From: Melastoma dodecandrum
Taxonomy: Eukaryota > Streptophyta > Magnoliopsida > Myrtales > Melastomataceae
Assembly (NCBI GenBank): GCA_029817715.1
Contig: JARUPY010000089.1
Span: 1,736,001-1,800,000, forward strand
Reading direction: 5' to 3'
Length of the DNA: 64,000 nucleotides
The notes under the pieces are model-generated. The model was not told the DNA's origin, did no database searches, and saw only the letters and a program-made list of their open reading frames with translations. Positions 37,896 to 50,175 of this stretch are shown piece after piece (within the stretch, counting starts at the first letter, position 1; each line of letters opens with the position of its first letter). Position numbers and translations under genes: made by a program.

Positions 37896-40800
37896 TTAGG
37901 AAACTGTCCTCCCGTAGCAGACCGATGCGATGTAAAGATTCTTTGCCCACTTCTCCTGCAAATACAAATCGCACAATCACTGTTAGCCACCAACTAAGGC
38001 CTAAGGATCGGTACAGTGACAAATAGAAAGTCACGGCTTCTCTGACCTTCACATGCGTGCTCGGGAATGCAGAAGTTCGAAGTGTCTCTTGTGTCTCGTC
38101 CATGGGTTTTCTCCTAGGCACACTGAGAACTAAGGCGGACTGGTCCCATGTTGCAGCAGTTGCGGTAATGCGGTAGCCGCTGTCCCAGCGCCGGTGTATG
38201 CCTTCACTTGGGTAAAGGAAGTCCAGTTCAACCACCTGAAGGGAAAACTCCACAAGTAGATTTTTCTCCGCTCCAATAAGACACCTCAGGCTCTAAACCA
38301 GGAAATATAGCCACTATTTACCTGCTCGGAAAATCCAGCACCACGAGACATGACCACTGCCCACCTACTCCCTGCGGTCCCCATGGCAGTCACATAAAAA
38401 CCCTCTTTCCATTTCTTGTTGATCCACTTGTAAGGGAATGACTCGCTAACTTTGTAAGACTGCTGAAGATACTGGGTCCCTGTAACCCAATGAAATAAAC
38501 AGGTTAATAAAGGTCTAATAACTAACAGTAAAGTGAAATGAAATCGTCATCATCTAATACCTTTGGACATCACCACTAGTGAACTCCCGTTATTCGCTCC
38601 AGATATGGCACTGATATAATAGTTCTTCTCCCATTGTTCCATTATCCATTCCTGGGGTACACAAAAGTGAGACGGTTAACTCATCATTCTGGAACATATT
38701 CAAGAGTGAGAAATAGAGCATTTACCTTGTGAAGGAAAAACGGAGAAAGTTCATGAACTTGAGAAGTGAACCCGGTGCCAGCATCCATGATCAGCGCCCA
38801 CAGGTTTTGAGAGGAAGCAACGCAGCTTATGTACAACCCATCTTCATTTCCCTTCTCAATGTGCTGGCTGAGCCTCACGTCTGTAACATTGTAATGATAC
38901 CTATAGAGAGGAAGCAGATGAAGGAAACAACACCAAGTCAAGCCCATTAAACGATATCTTCTCCGCTAGCTACACCAGCAAAGTTCTTCCATTTTGAACA
39001 TGAAAATGAGGCATAATCACCAAACAGTTCCTTGGACGAGTTGCAGAAGTTAAAGGTTTAGGAAGGTGAAGAAAAACCTTTGCTTCATTGGACGCCTAGC
39101 ATTATATACACTTATCCACTGTGTGGCTGGCATGCCCAGTCGAATCTTCTTCTTTGCTTGTCCATCATCATCCTCGTCATGTTCCATGGTCAATCTTCCC
39201 CGCTTCTGGCCCACTACGAGCTAAAGAGAGAAAAATTAACTGCTAATCAGATGATGAAGACGATATTCATAGCCAGAGAAATTGCTGATTCCAGCTAGAC
39301 TTTTGTGTCGAATAAGGGCTATTCATGAACCTTTTGGGCACCCTCGGTATTGATGGGTCTAATATCTGGATTTGGTCCAACAATGCCATCGAAAAGGGAA
39401 ATGTACTTCGCATACTTCGGTTCCTCGTCAAATTTCAAGTTCACGACATGTTCAACGAACTGCCGAAATGGCGAGGGGCATAAGCAACAAAGAGTTTCTG
39501 GAGATGTTGCCATTTTCTTTTTGCAGACAAGGAAACCTTTGTTCTCGCCCTTCATTATGGACCACGAAAAAATGTAAAATACAGTAGATTAACTAATGTG
39601 AAGAATACCGTCATGTCAAACGGCTAAAGGCCAACCTGATATCCTTGCCATGGTAAACGACCGCGAAGAAGAAAAATAATAGTGTAAGCAAGAGATTCCA
39701 GATCATCCCTCCGGCTTCCAGTTCTCCCTAAATGAGCATGTACACTAGCATATCGCACAGTTCCCCTGCCATCACGACCAACAACGAATCAGCAATTAGA
39801 GACAGGAAATTCAGTCACACAAGATATTATGTACTAATGTCAGTGTATTCAGTCACAGTACCTGAATACATCCGGCCTTTGATCGTACTCTACATGATTA
39901 CCAGTTGAACTGTCCCTCCATTTCGTTGCTGAAACACAAAACAAGGGCGTAATCAGTAGGCAGGAATTCCATAACACCGATCCACTGGCTGTTAGTATTC
40001 TAACATACCTAAACCAAGGTCGACGAGAAATAATTTCTTCTCATCAGGTGATCCAGGAGGACCAAGAAGAAAATTTTCCGGCTTTACATCTCCATGAATA
40101 TACCTGCCCAGTACACAGATTCTCATAAAACACCTGTTGCAGGACTAAGGAATAAACAGCCATTACACATGATCCTTCAACTGTTGACATTAAGCAAGCG
40201 ATATAACGAGAAGGATTTATCAAGCAGTCAATCATCAGCTGATTCGACAATAAGGTGGATTGAAGAAACCTCACCCCTTGGAATGTATCTTCTCCAAAAT
40301 AGAAATCGCTTCAATGGCAATACAAGCAACCATTTCAACGGACATTCTGGAGTAGGTCATGAGCCCAGTTAATCAAAGAAGAGAAATTCTCAACATGCAA
40401 AGCTCATAATGTTACATTGACGAAATTTCAGAAACAACTTACGTGTGAGAATTGTTATTCCAAACATCCCACAAGCTCGGGCCAAGCATATCCATCACCT
40501 GCCATTAATTACTCATCAGCAAATAGAAGTTCCAATACAGAGAATGTCATATGCAATGTGCTGGAGACAGAAAAGCTGAAAAATAAACAATACCATGACA
40601 TAATAATCACCCTGCCGACCCTTGTAATGTACTCGAGGTACTCCATGACTGCCCCCTAGTGTACTGCAAGTGATCCAAAAGCAGGTAGACTCTATTAAGT
40701 GAAGCGAGTCACAGGAAAATAGCCAAAACTGGTTCACGAATTCAAGACATCACCTGTAAACTTGCCACTCATAAGGGGGTCCATAATTGCATCCTTTGCT

Positions 40801-43181
40801 ACTCCTGTGTTCAAACTTTAAGGCGACCTACATTATCACCAATAAAGGATCCCGACACGTCAACAATCAATAGCAGTTTGTCCAGAAAAATTTAGAAACA
40901 TTGGAAGCATAAACTTTAAACTGAATATCACAACAAAATATACACCTCCGTTGCCCCGGAACCAGTTGTAACGTCACTTGAACTACCAGCAGACACCCGT
41001 CGGCCAACATAAACTTGTCCAAAACCTCCTTTCCCCAATTTCCTTTCTATTTTGTACATTGGAGAGTTACCAACTTGGACCTGCAAGGGAAAGAATTACC
41101 AAGCTTTATATAGCCTGGAATTCAACAGCTAGGGATGATGTAAGCTTCAAATATTCAAACAAAATTTCTCATCCGTGAGAGCCAAAAATCTGGATACCGT
41201 GCCAAGGACTAACCTTAAACGGAGAGAGAGTAAGAAGAGCTTCCAAAATATAGGAAGCTAAGGTAGGGAACAAAATATAGAGATTGAAGAATTACTGCCT
41301 ACTACATGCCATTTAGTTCACCAGATGATAGTCATTCGATAACTTTGATTGTCAGATATTTCATCATGATTTCAAGTGCCATGTACTATCGAATACTGAT
41401 GTGGTGTAAGAAAAATATAAGTGACAGGCTACATCTAAAATAGGATCTTAGTTTGAGCTTGAGCAAATATCAAGCTGCCTATGGGGAAGCACACTTCTTT
41501 CTCTAGACTGAGTCATAGTTGTTAAAGGCGCAAAAAGGCAACGCCAAGGCGAGAAGCGACGAAAGGCGCGCCTTTTGCACACCCTAGCTAAATTCACACT
41601 AATCCTGATATGCAACAAACTCGAAAGTTCATGACCAATTTGGCAATTTTTTATATTTTATGTTGGCTTGCCCTATTCTCCCCTCCCCCCTTTAGACAGG
41701 TTATAATTGGTTGAAAACGATGAGGAAGAGCAAGATCCTAAAGGCTATAAAAGTACTAGTGGGGATGATGATGTGGGTCTATAAGCCTCAGATGATGATT
41801 GATTAGATTATGCTTTCCGAGTTTGAACTTTGTTGGCTTTTAATTTGATCATTTCTTGTCTGTAAACTCTGTTTGAGAACATATTTGAACTTCTTTATTT
41901 CAATATTTTTCAGTAATTTAGTTTAAATTGCATGTATCGCCTCTTGTTAAAAAGGCGACCGAGGCGTTGTCGTCTCTTATCGCATTTCGCTCTCAACAAC
42001 TATGAAATGAGTTAGAAAATAAGAGAATTGAACAAATCCATTAAATGACAACTAAAAATGCCCCGCAACCTGGAAGGGGTGGCATCTACACAACATTGAC
42101 ATGTAACCGAAAACTCCATATAATGGTTGACAAAATGAAAATGCTGTTTCATTTGATACCGAAGTTCAATGTCTACCAAGGGCCAAGGCCAACAACCAAT
42201 GGCTGAGGAAGGAATATATATGCAATATATATGTAGAAACTCTGTCACAAAGCAAATCAACAGTAAATACAAAAGGAAAAAGGCATTTACACCTCCAAAA
42301 ATCAGTTGGCCGATGATGGAAACTTGGAACCCCTCATACTTTGCAAGTGAAAACAAAGATAGCCAACTCATATTTCTACGCCAACGAGAAGATCTGACAA
42401 CGAAAAAAATAGCACACCCCTGATCACCAGCATCACTACTTGCACAAGTCGCACCAGCATGAGCAAGCCATGACCAGCCATGGAGAATCAATAACTGAAC
42501 ATGATACAAATTTAAACTCGTTGGCAGATAAGTTTGACTCAACTCTTTACCTACTGTCGGTGAAAATGAAGAGTCAATCAGACATAATCCTGTTTTTTTT
42601 TTTTGTTAAAGAATCCACTAAACATGTATCCCGTGGTTTCCTGACCCTATAATATAACCAATGCATCCCATCAACCGAAAAGCTAATCTTATACCTACAG
42701 ACACGCTCCAAGTAGTCACCTTAGAAATCCTTTTTTCCTGATAGGCACATCATTGTGTCTATAATTCCTATAACGCTGCTGCTAACGAACTCTAGCTAAC
42801 TACTCCTGATAATCCCGAATTCCTCCACGAAACAAAACTTTTGGGAGAAACAACTACCTTCTCCGGCAAAGGTGCCGTGCTCCCCTCATCCTCTGCACCT
42901 GCTCCTCCGGCATTCACCTTATCCCCGCCGCTATCTTCCTCATCCATTCCCTTCCCCTTAACCCCCTCCTCCTTCTCCTTCCCTTCCTCCTTCTGAACTA
43001 TATCTTCACCCGCCTTCACCTCCTCAAGCAGGGCCCGCCTCCGCCGTGTCCGCGTTGCTATCGCGTCCGACGTCCGAATATCTTCCTTTCCACCGTTATT
43101 CTTCTTCCCCTCGTCGTCCCCGTTGTTTTCGTTGTTGCGAGTCGCCCGGCCCCTGCGTCCGGTGCTATGCAGTACCGGCAT
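37896..43181 (-). CDS. CK1-like MUT9-like kinase (MLK/PPK family)
   Basis: Sixteen exons on the minus strand, about 685 residues. The first exon (42858-43181) encodes a charged, Lys/Glu-rich tail starting [15 protein letters not shown]. After a 1.8 kb intron, exon 2 (40946-41080) opens the kinase domain: [20 protein letters not shown], then [20 protein letters not shown] (exon from 40827), the catalytic [14 protein letters not shown] (exon from 40103) and DLGL in the DFG position. The C-terminal half is the plant MLK-specific domain, with [20 protein letters not shown] and ending [25 protein letters not shown] kinases are nuclear, related to casein kinase 1; known members phosphorylate histone H3 and photoreceptor or clock partners. 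The HGD in place of HRD and DLG for DFG are usual in this family. Exon edges near 39078 and 39636 are uncertain by one base. No lesion seen. Confidence 0.9.
41514..42004. mobile_element. hAT-like transposon relict in the first MLK intron
   Basis: The block begins CATAGTTGTTAAAGGCG and ends CTCAACAACTATG, so the ends form an imperfect inverted repeat (CATAGTTGTT on both strands). Just inside are multiple AAGGCG/GGCGCGCC/AGGCGA motifs, typical of plant hAT subterminal regions. The middle encodes an acidic stretch [20 protein letters not shown] reminiscent of hAT transposase C-termini. Flanks share TGAGT but no clean 8-bp duplication. It is non-coding now and sits wholly within an intron. Confidence 0.6.
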
Positions 43182-43977
43182 GTTTCATCCTGTGGCTGCG
43201 GTGGCGATCATCGACGGGGCCGGGACAAAGATAAAGACTTTAAGCTACCCTGTGTCCAATTCAACGGACCCAGAACACGAAACGATGCGTGTAACAGCGA
43301 ACAAGATAGGAGAAGAGGCGGTTAACGGGTGTTGGGGGGGGGGGGAAGCAGCTCGAGGGTTTTGCCACTGAAGCGACGCAGGAATTGAGGGATCGAACTT
43401 GAGGCGAGGAGATTAGTGGGGGGAGCTTCGGAATGTGAGTTGGAGGGGATGGAATCTGGGGGCTGGATGCGACCCGACGACTGATCGACTGAAATTGGGG
43501 TTGTGGATTCAGGAATTAGGGTTTCTAATCTAAGTAGCGATTTAGGGCAAAAATTAGATTATCCTTTTTTTTCCCTTTTCTTTTATTTTTTTATTTCCTT
43601 TTTCGGGTAATCACATTTATTATTACTTAAAAAAAAGGGCTTCTCCATCTCATTAATTTATTATCTAAAAAATTAAGATAGAAAATAAATATATTTAATA
43701 ACTTTTTCTTTAAATTATAAATGCAAAATTGTCCCTCGGCGGAATGGTATTCATTTCATGCGCAAGGAGGGGCCCAAAGCCCAGAAAAGCCAATTTCCAT
43801 CGGCAAACACAAACAAAGATTACGGGAAAGCCAATGTCAAGTATTAATAAGACTTTTAAAAAGGTCAACTCAACATTCATCGGTCCGACAGAGGAAAAGC
43901 TAGTATTTACTACAAAGACCTTTGACTTCCAAAGGTTAACATCTACACCCCTCCCACCCGGGTCATCACGGTAACTC

Positions 43978-44745
43978 GAGTTGAGCATTCGGTATTTTGA
44001 ACCAAAATACCGAATATCGAAATATTAAATTTCAAAAATCTTAAAATTTTAGATTCGATCCCGATCTCAAATTTAAAATTTGATATTTCGGTAAATTATC
44101 GAATTTTAATTCGATATTTCAATAAATACCAAATTACCAAATTTTTTCTCATCGATGTTTTATTAATATATGCTTTGAGCAAACTTTGTTCACGCAGATG
44201 AAGGGTGAAGCAACAACCCAATCTCAATCCCGATATCAATTCAATCCAACACAAACCCAATCCAATACAAACCCCGACTCAGCTAAAAGCAAAATCATAA
44301 AAAAAGATCTCAATCCCAACTCTCAATCCCAATATCAACCACTAGACAAAAACCAAATAGACAAGCTGACCTATAAAGATGGCAAGAACCTAACCAAGGT
44401 TAGTTCTCGGGAACCTAGTTTGGAGCATACTGTAGCAAAGTGAAAGAGAAGAGAGACAGAGCAAAGAAGAGAGACAAGGCGGTGGAAAGACGATTGGGTC
44501 GGGCAGGAATAATGGGTCAGGCCTACTGGGTTTACAGGCCCATAGTTAAATGGGGTCTAATTTTTTTTCTGTCCAAATAAAAATTCGGTAATTTGATAAA
44601 TATCGAATTTTTTTTAATTCCCGATCTCAATCCCGTTTACCGTTTTAATAAATTCTTACTTCCAATTCTCATTTCAAATATCGGAACACCGATCCCAAAA
44701 TAATGAAATTTTAAAATTTCGAGATTGAAATCAAATTTTTTCTCT
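43978..44745. repeat. AT-rich inverted repeat block, possible hAT-type element
   Basis: Left arm CGGTATTTTGAACCAAAATACCGAATATCG and following ATTTCG-rich sequence recurs in inverted, degraded form at 44578-44745. Both arms contain ATTCGGTA/TACCGAAT motifs, GATCTCAATCCCG-like segments and AAATTTTAAAATTT. Ends and a duplication cannot be fixed. CGGTATTTCGGTA-type repeats occur at ends of plant hAT elements, so that is one explanation. Confidence 0.4.
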
Positions 44746-44858
44746 CCACTAACACTAACCGTCAACCAGATAAAAAAAAATAAAGTAATAAAAATTTCGA
44801 CCGAATATATTAGGGATCACTAATACATAAAATGAATGGGAAATTTTTATTTCCTAAG

Positions 44859-44881
44859 ATATATATATATATATATATATA
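44859..44881. repeat. AT dinucleotide microsatellite
   Basis: About eleven AT units in a row. Simple repeat, no further inference. Confidence 0.88.
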
Positions 44882-45725
44882 AGGTGAGGAAATGTCACAT
44901 GACTGCTGACACCTCCCCACCATCGTCGTCACGTGGTTGGTCTTTTCGGACCCCCACTATTTCCTGCACAAAGCATGGGGAATAATAATACTAATAATAA
45001 AACTTAAATGAGCTGGATTAATTAATTTTAATTATGTGGGGTTTGCTTTGGGAATCATCTCCATGTCCCTCGGTGACTTTCTATACATTCTTTCTTACAA
45101 CTCTATCAAAAAAAAACAAGTCAATGTAGAAACCAAGTCAAACAAACTCCATACCCTTCCTCCACTCACTCAGTCCGCCGGCCGGCGTGGAGTTTTTTTT
45201 TGTTTTTTTTTGGGGGGGAGGGAAGGGGACACGTGGACAAGATCGGGGCCGTCCATCTTAAAAACCCAAACCCCCCCAGTTGTGGAGTTGAGTTGATGCT
45301 TAAACGTGGGGGAGGACGGACACTTATCGGGTGGGTTAACTCACGAATACTTTGAGATTTCTCCCACACCCTAAAACCCAAATTTTATCGAGATTTATAA
45401 AGCAAAATACATATGGTTAATCTCAATTGAGGCGACAGAAACCTTTCGCCTTTCATTTAATATTGTTTACTGGGCAGCAGCTGTTGCTGCTCTCTGCTCA
45501 TTCATCTGTAGAAGAAGAAGACGAAGAAAGCCTATACTTTGATTAGCCATCAAGCAAACCCCTTGAAAAAGATAAAGAATTCCATTCCCATTTCCATAAT
45601 TGTCCGCAAAGTCGAATCGTGCAGATGAAATTTTGCTCCTATCGAGTCGATAATTCTCCCCCCAGTGATTAAGAAAGAAAGAAAAAAGACGAAATTACCG
45701 TTTTGTCCCCGGCCTTGCCCTCCCC

Positions 45726-45743
45726 GCCCCCCCCCCCCCCCCG
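45726..45743. repeat. C homopolymer tract upstream of GATA gene
   Basis: A run of about 17 C residues located about 110 bases before the GATA ATG, in the likely 5' leader. Length is prone to sequencing error. Confidence 0.8.
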
Positions 45744-45852
45744 GCCATATCAAGCGAACGCTCCCTTCCTTCCACTTTCCCCACCGTTTCTCACGACTCT
45801 ACTACTATCGGTGCCGCCCCACCCTAACTTCGTTGACCTAACCCCCTCCCGA

Positions 45853-47005
45853 ATGGAAGCTCCCGGGTACTACTACTGCTTCCCTACTTCCGACAAGTCC
45901 TCCGCTGCCTCGGCAGCCGGCGACCCCTTCCTCGTCGACGACCTCCTCGACTTCTCCAACGCCGAGTCCGTCGCTGGCGCAGGTTTCTTCGACAATGCTG
46001 CCGCCAACTCCACGGATTCCTCGGTTGTCGCAGCCGTCGACAGCTGTAAATCCTCCGTCTGCGGAGACAACAGCGGTAGCACCAACTACAACAGCAGCGG
46101 CGGTGACGGCAGCGTCTGCCTTAATGGTTTCTACGGAGCAGGGAGGGGATTCGGCCTCTCCGTCGATCTCTGCGTTCCGGTAAGTGATCACGGCCTCGCG
46201 CGCGACGTTCTTTCCCCCGGTTTCGAAAATTCCGAAGCTTACGAGCTCGACTTCTCGAGAATGCGTTGATCTTCGTTGATTCGATCGAGTTTTGTTGTTG
46301 TTAAGGAATAGTTTGTTGAGAGTTTCCCGAAATGGAAAGTAGTTGGTTTGAAATTTAATTGGGATGTGTCTGCAGTGCGACGATCTGGCGGAGCTCGAAT
46401 GGCTGTCGAATTTCTTCGAGGACTCGTTCTCGGCCAAGCAACCATCGCTGTTCCTCCCGGGCTCCCCATCTTCCAATGCCCCGACCCCGCTGGATTCGTC
46501 CCCCGTCTTCCTTCCCGAGCCATCCCCGCCGCCATCAAAGTCCCAGTCCAAGCGCCCGCGCACCATCCCCTGCGACTGGACCACTCGTCTCCTCCACCCC
46601 GCAGCCCCTCCTGCCATGGCTGAGCCCTCTCCCCGAGCCGCGTCCTCGAAGCGGAAGACCTCCGGGGGACAGGACGTTGCCCCTCGGAGGTGCCTCCACT
46701 GCGCGGCGGAGAAAACCCCGCAATGGAGGACGGGCCCCCTGGGCCTGAAGACTCTGTGCAACGCGTGCGGTGTCCGTTACAAGTCGGGCAGGCTCGTCCC
46801 CGAGTACCGCCCGGCCGCTAGCCCGACGTTCATCTCGACGAAACACTCCAATTCCCACAGGAAGGTGATCGAGCTCCGCAGGCAGAAGGACTTACAAAGG
46901 GTGCACCCGCAATTCACGGGGCCCGGCCCGATGTTTGGCGGCGGGAACGGCAGCGGCCACGGGTACTTGATCGGAGGGGGGGCCGGTTATAGGCACATGA
47001 TATAG
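45853..47005 (+). CDS. GATA zinc-finger transcription factor, plant subfamily A (GATA9/12-like)
   Basis: Two exons, 45853-46179 and 46376-47005, give 318 residues. The GATA finger is near residues 222-246: [18 protein letters not shown] then [16 protein letters not shown], a C-X2-C-X18-C-X2-C type IV finger as in plants. After it come [14 protein letters not shown] and [17 protein letters not shown], typical of subfamily A. The N-terminal region has an acidic conserved motif ([15 protein letters not shown]) and [19 protein letters not shown] at the start of exon 2, both family marks. It would bind GATA sites in target promoters. Coding GC is much higher than in flanking sequence. No lesion. 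Confidence 0.94.
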
Positions 47006-48484
47006 TGTGATCTTGGAAGTTGGACCCCTTACGAAAAGAAAGGATTGTAGTAGCTTCTTTTCTTGTGGTGCTAACTTCTCATCTTTTTTCTTTTTTTGTT
47101 CAAAATTTTTTGGGCAAATGAAGAAATTGTAGGGAACCAAACCAAGTTAATTTAAAACATATATATATATATAGTGGTAATAAAATCAATTATTTCAAAA
47201 TTTAATGATAATTTAAGGTGTGAAGTGATAAAGATTGGAGGCATGGATTTCAGTGAAACCAAAAAGGGTATGGAAAATGAATTTGTGTGTGGGGGATGGG
47301 TAGAATTCGAGGACATTATTATAATATAATGTAACATTTACGTGGAACGAAAATGGGGGTGCGGTGCACATGTGATTTTGTGGGGCATTAATTAATTTAT
47401 AGATATAGTTTATGAATGTGTTTTGGGCAGAATGAGGAGTTCACGTTGGTTTGATATAAATTTGTCCACCCGACCCAAACAAATTGATCCTCCCGGGGGG
47501 CAGCGGCTTCTATTGTTTCTTTCTAGTCTAATCCAAATTTGACGACTAAGTTCTTATACGGAACACGGGTGTCGCGGCCCTACGACGGACGAGCGTAAGT
47601 GTAACGTAGAAGGAACGTGTCGTGGGGTGTTAATGTTTGCCCTAAACCCTGAAACCACAAAATATGCACGAGAATGGGACGACAATATACGATGTCTGTG
47701 TGTTAAGACACTACGTCGTAATTGGTGGGGGGAAGACGGGTACGGTCGTTCGTACGTCCAAACTAGGCGACAAAGCATAAACATGAATATGAAATTTGGG
47801 TACGTGATAAAAAAAGGGGGGGTGGGTCGGTCGATGTTGATAGATAGATGGGAACATGTGATATGTCGTCCCTTCTCCCCTTAGATAGCAATTAATTTCC
47901 CGGTTCTTTTTTGCGTACTTTTAACTTTTTATGCTCTTTCCTCATGGGATCTTTGTGATATATTTTTCACATGAATCGAGAAAATATTTAGTTAAATAAA
48001 ATATATAGTTTTTGAATTAGAAATTCATTTTTACTCTTTAAAAAGATTCGAATTAAAAAAACCCAATTTTGACTCATAATACATGAACTTGGTCGTCTTT
48101 TGTTTTTAACTCTTAAAAGGAATCGGGGCAAGAAAACTTATTTTTTTTAATTCCAATTCTAGGGATGAATTATTTTCACTACGATGGATTCATGAAAGGG
48201 TTTGGCATAGGGGGCGGACGCTTGATAAAAGTTTTAATATCACGGGAATTGCAGTCCCATTTTCTTTCTTTCTTTTTGGTTCCTGCATCGTCATTCATGG
48301 CGGCCACCACCTCAGACAGTGTGGACAAAATTGTGCTTGCTTGTCTGTTCGGCTGATTCCTTTTCATTGTTTGAAATTGCAGTCTCAGATTTTGTTATTT
48401 TTGGCTGACTATTCCTGTGTCCTTTGCTGCATCAACTAATCTCCACTGGGTGTTTAAATAATTATCATCATCTGTTTTGCTGAA
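47006..48484. other. GATA 3' region and spacer without a gene
   Basis: About 1.5 kb, AT-rich beyond the GATA 3' UTR, with a TATATATATATAT run near 47160. Several short frames (for example 47627-47884) have no supporting features. Nothing else is seen. Confidence 0.45.
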
Positions 48485-48945
48485 GTCTGGTTTCCTCAGA
48501 TTTCCTCCAAGTGATACCAATTTGGTCCCGCGGGAGTTTAAAAAACACAGCATCATTTTTAAGGCATGCTCCTGGCCCGCGCAACGCAAACTGGATGCAT
48601 ATTTTGTACCGGGTTTGTTATCTGCTCATATCTCCAGGAATGCATAAACAGAAGGAATCTTTCAACCAAAGGATGCTCAGAAAGCTCTCGACAAGAATGG
48701 GATGCCAATCCATGGTGTACTCATCATCGGAGTGAAGCCAGTTGATCTTGTCCAATGCCAATATCTGGATGAAAGATTGAAGAACCAGGGATTCTTACCA
48801 TTGCTGCCTCTGGCAACTGGTCGAACTGTTGATCCGATTCCTCATAGAAGCTCCAGTAACCAAGCGCAGTCCATTTTGCTATGCTGGTTCTTGTCGGTCC
48901 AGGGATGCCGTTGCACCCCCTGCCAAACCCATGATCTCCAAGATA
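48485..48945 (+). pseudogene. Nucleoporin NUP35 gene relict (RRM-like MPPN region)
   Basis: Fragments translate to the central part of plant NUP35: FPPSDTNLVPREFKKHSIIF, then one frame later HAPGPRNANWMHILYR, then after a roughly 60-base remnant intron DAQKALDKNGMPIHGVLIIG, VKPVDL and LDERLKNQGF, and finally in another frame APPAKPMISKI. These match the Nup35 RRM domain and the segment just after it. At least two frameshifts and missing N- and C-terminal parts exclude function. A remnant intron argues against a processed copy. In Arabidopsis NUP35 lies near the MTV1 and tRNase Z genes (memory), which agrees with the genes at 50-61 kb here. Confidence 0.75.
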
Positions 48946-50175
48946 ACAAACTTGTCTCATTTACCGAGGTCGACAGTGTAACCTGTTGCTCCCGATGGTT
49001 GATTGAGTTTAAGAGCACCCAGTTTGTGCTGGTAATGCTCATCATTGTTTCAAGCACTGATTAGGGCATGTTTAAAGAAGACAGTATTGGTCTGATGTAC
49101 TTTAAGGGTATCAAATGAGATGGATGATTGCCCAAACTTCCCTCAAAAAGCCAATTCCAGAACAGCTATGAAGTCGTTCTTGTATCCGTGTTATTCGTCA
49201 ATGTCCTGTGAAGCTCTGAACTTTGCGCCTGCTGATGCCAAAACCGATGATGGGAAGAGAACCCAGTTCGATTTTCTGTCCGTTCCGGTCACGCTCACGG
49301 TCTTCTCCGCCACCCTGTGTTGTCTGGCCGCCGCCTTACCCGGGTAGGGTAAGTTTTTGGTGCTGCCAACGTCAGTTGCTTGAAGTCCCCTCGAGCAAGA
49401 TTTTTTTCCTCTTCTGCAAGGAGGAGATCGTAGGACAGGTAAATTACAACGCAAAGCAAGCACGGCCAAGCAAATGCAGAAGGCAGGCAGAAGCATTGCT
49501 GTTTTCTGTCATTCCTTTGTTGGCAGCCTCGTCCTCGATGACCGTAATATCCATCTGCGAGGTATTCACTGGTCGCCTGTTTCTATGTTCGGATCAAAAT
49601 CTATCAAAATCTAAGACAATCATCTTCAGGTCGAAATGGCCTTTCATCAATTCCGAGCACAAAAGAAAGCATGCATATTTTATCGCCTAGTTACCCAAGG
49701 TGCAAATTTCTTGCAGGGTCTTTGTATCATTACATGCCGAGTGTGGAGCATCTCACGATCAAATCGTGAAACCTGTCCTTGAAAAAAGGATAAGATTTCA
49801 TACATACATGTCTATCCTTTCATGCTCTTGTATAATTTGGACCACGTCAATATACATGATGTCGAAAAAAAAAATGACAAAGAAGGGACGAAGATGAGCT
49901 GCAAAGTTCGGCATAAAGATTAACTACACACAAAAGTGTCTAAAATCCAAGCATTTCCCACATCTCCATCCAGAAGAAACATCGATCAATCGATGTACGC
50001 CAAAGGACCATTCTTCTGCGTAGCTCGCTCCCTCGGATGTAAGGAAACCTACCAGGCTTCCACTTGAACCCAGCATCCTTTCATGGTGATACGAGAAATA
50101 CAGTAACTAGAAACATCCTGGCTATTGACTTGAACGCGACATTAATCCCTTGTAGCAGGCAGCCCCTGCGAATAT
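48946..50175. other. Spacer downstream of MTV1, no gene recognised
   Basis: About 1.2 kb. It contains short frames with no recognisable domain on either strand, for example a 101-codon minus-strand frame at 49191-49496. It may hold further debris of the NUP35 relict and the 3' UTR of MTV1 on the minus strand. Confidence 0.45.

Larger units (their letters stand above)
43182..45852. other. Divergent promoter region between MLK kinase and GATA factor
   Basis: About 2.7 kb with no gene. Bases 43182-43560 are likely the MLK 5' leader. The rest is AT-rich with simple repeats and an inverted AT-rich block (43978-44745). From 45360 the sequence becomes richer in C near the GATA leader. The GATA gene is on the opposite strand, so both promoters lie here. 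Confidence 0.5.

Noticed and set aside
45838..46761. 307-codon minus-strand frame
   Set aside because: Antisense shadow of the GC-rich GATA coding exons; no domain is recognisable and the plus strand has a canonical zinc finger.
49191..49690. 101-codon minus and 155-codon plus frames between NUP35 relict and MTV1
   Set aside because: No recognisable domain and they contradict each other; no splice-supported structure was found.
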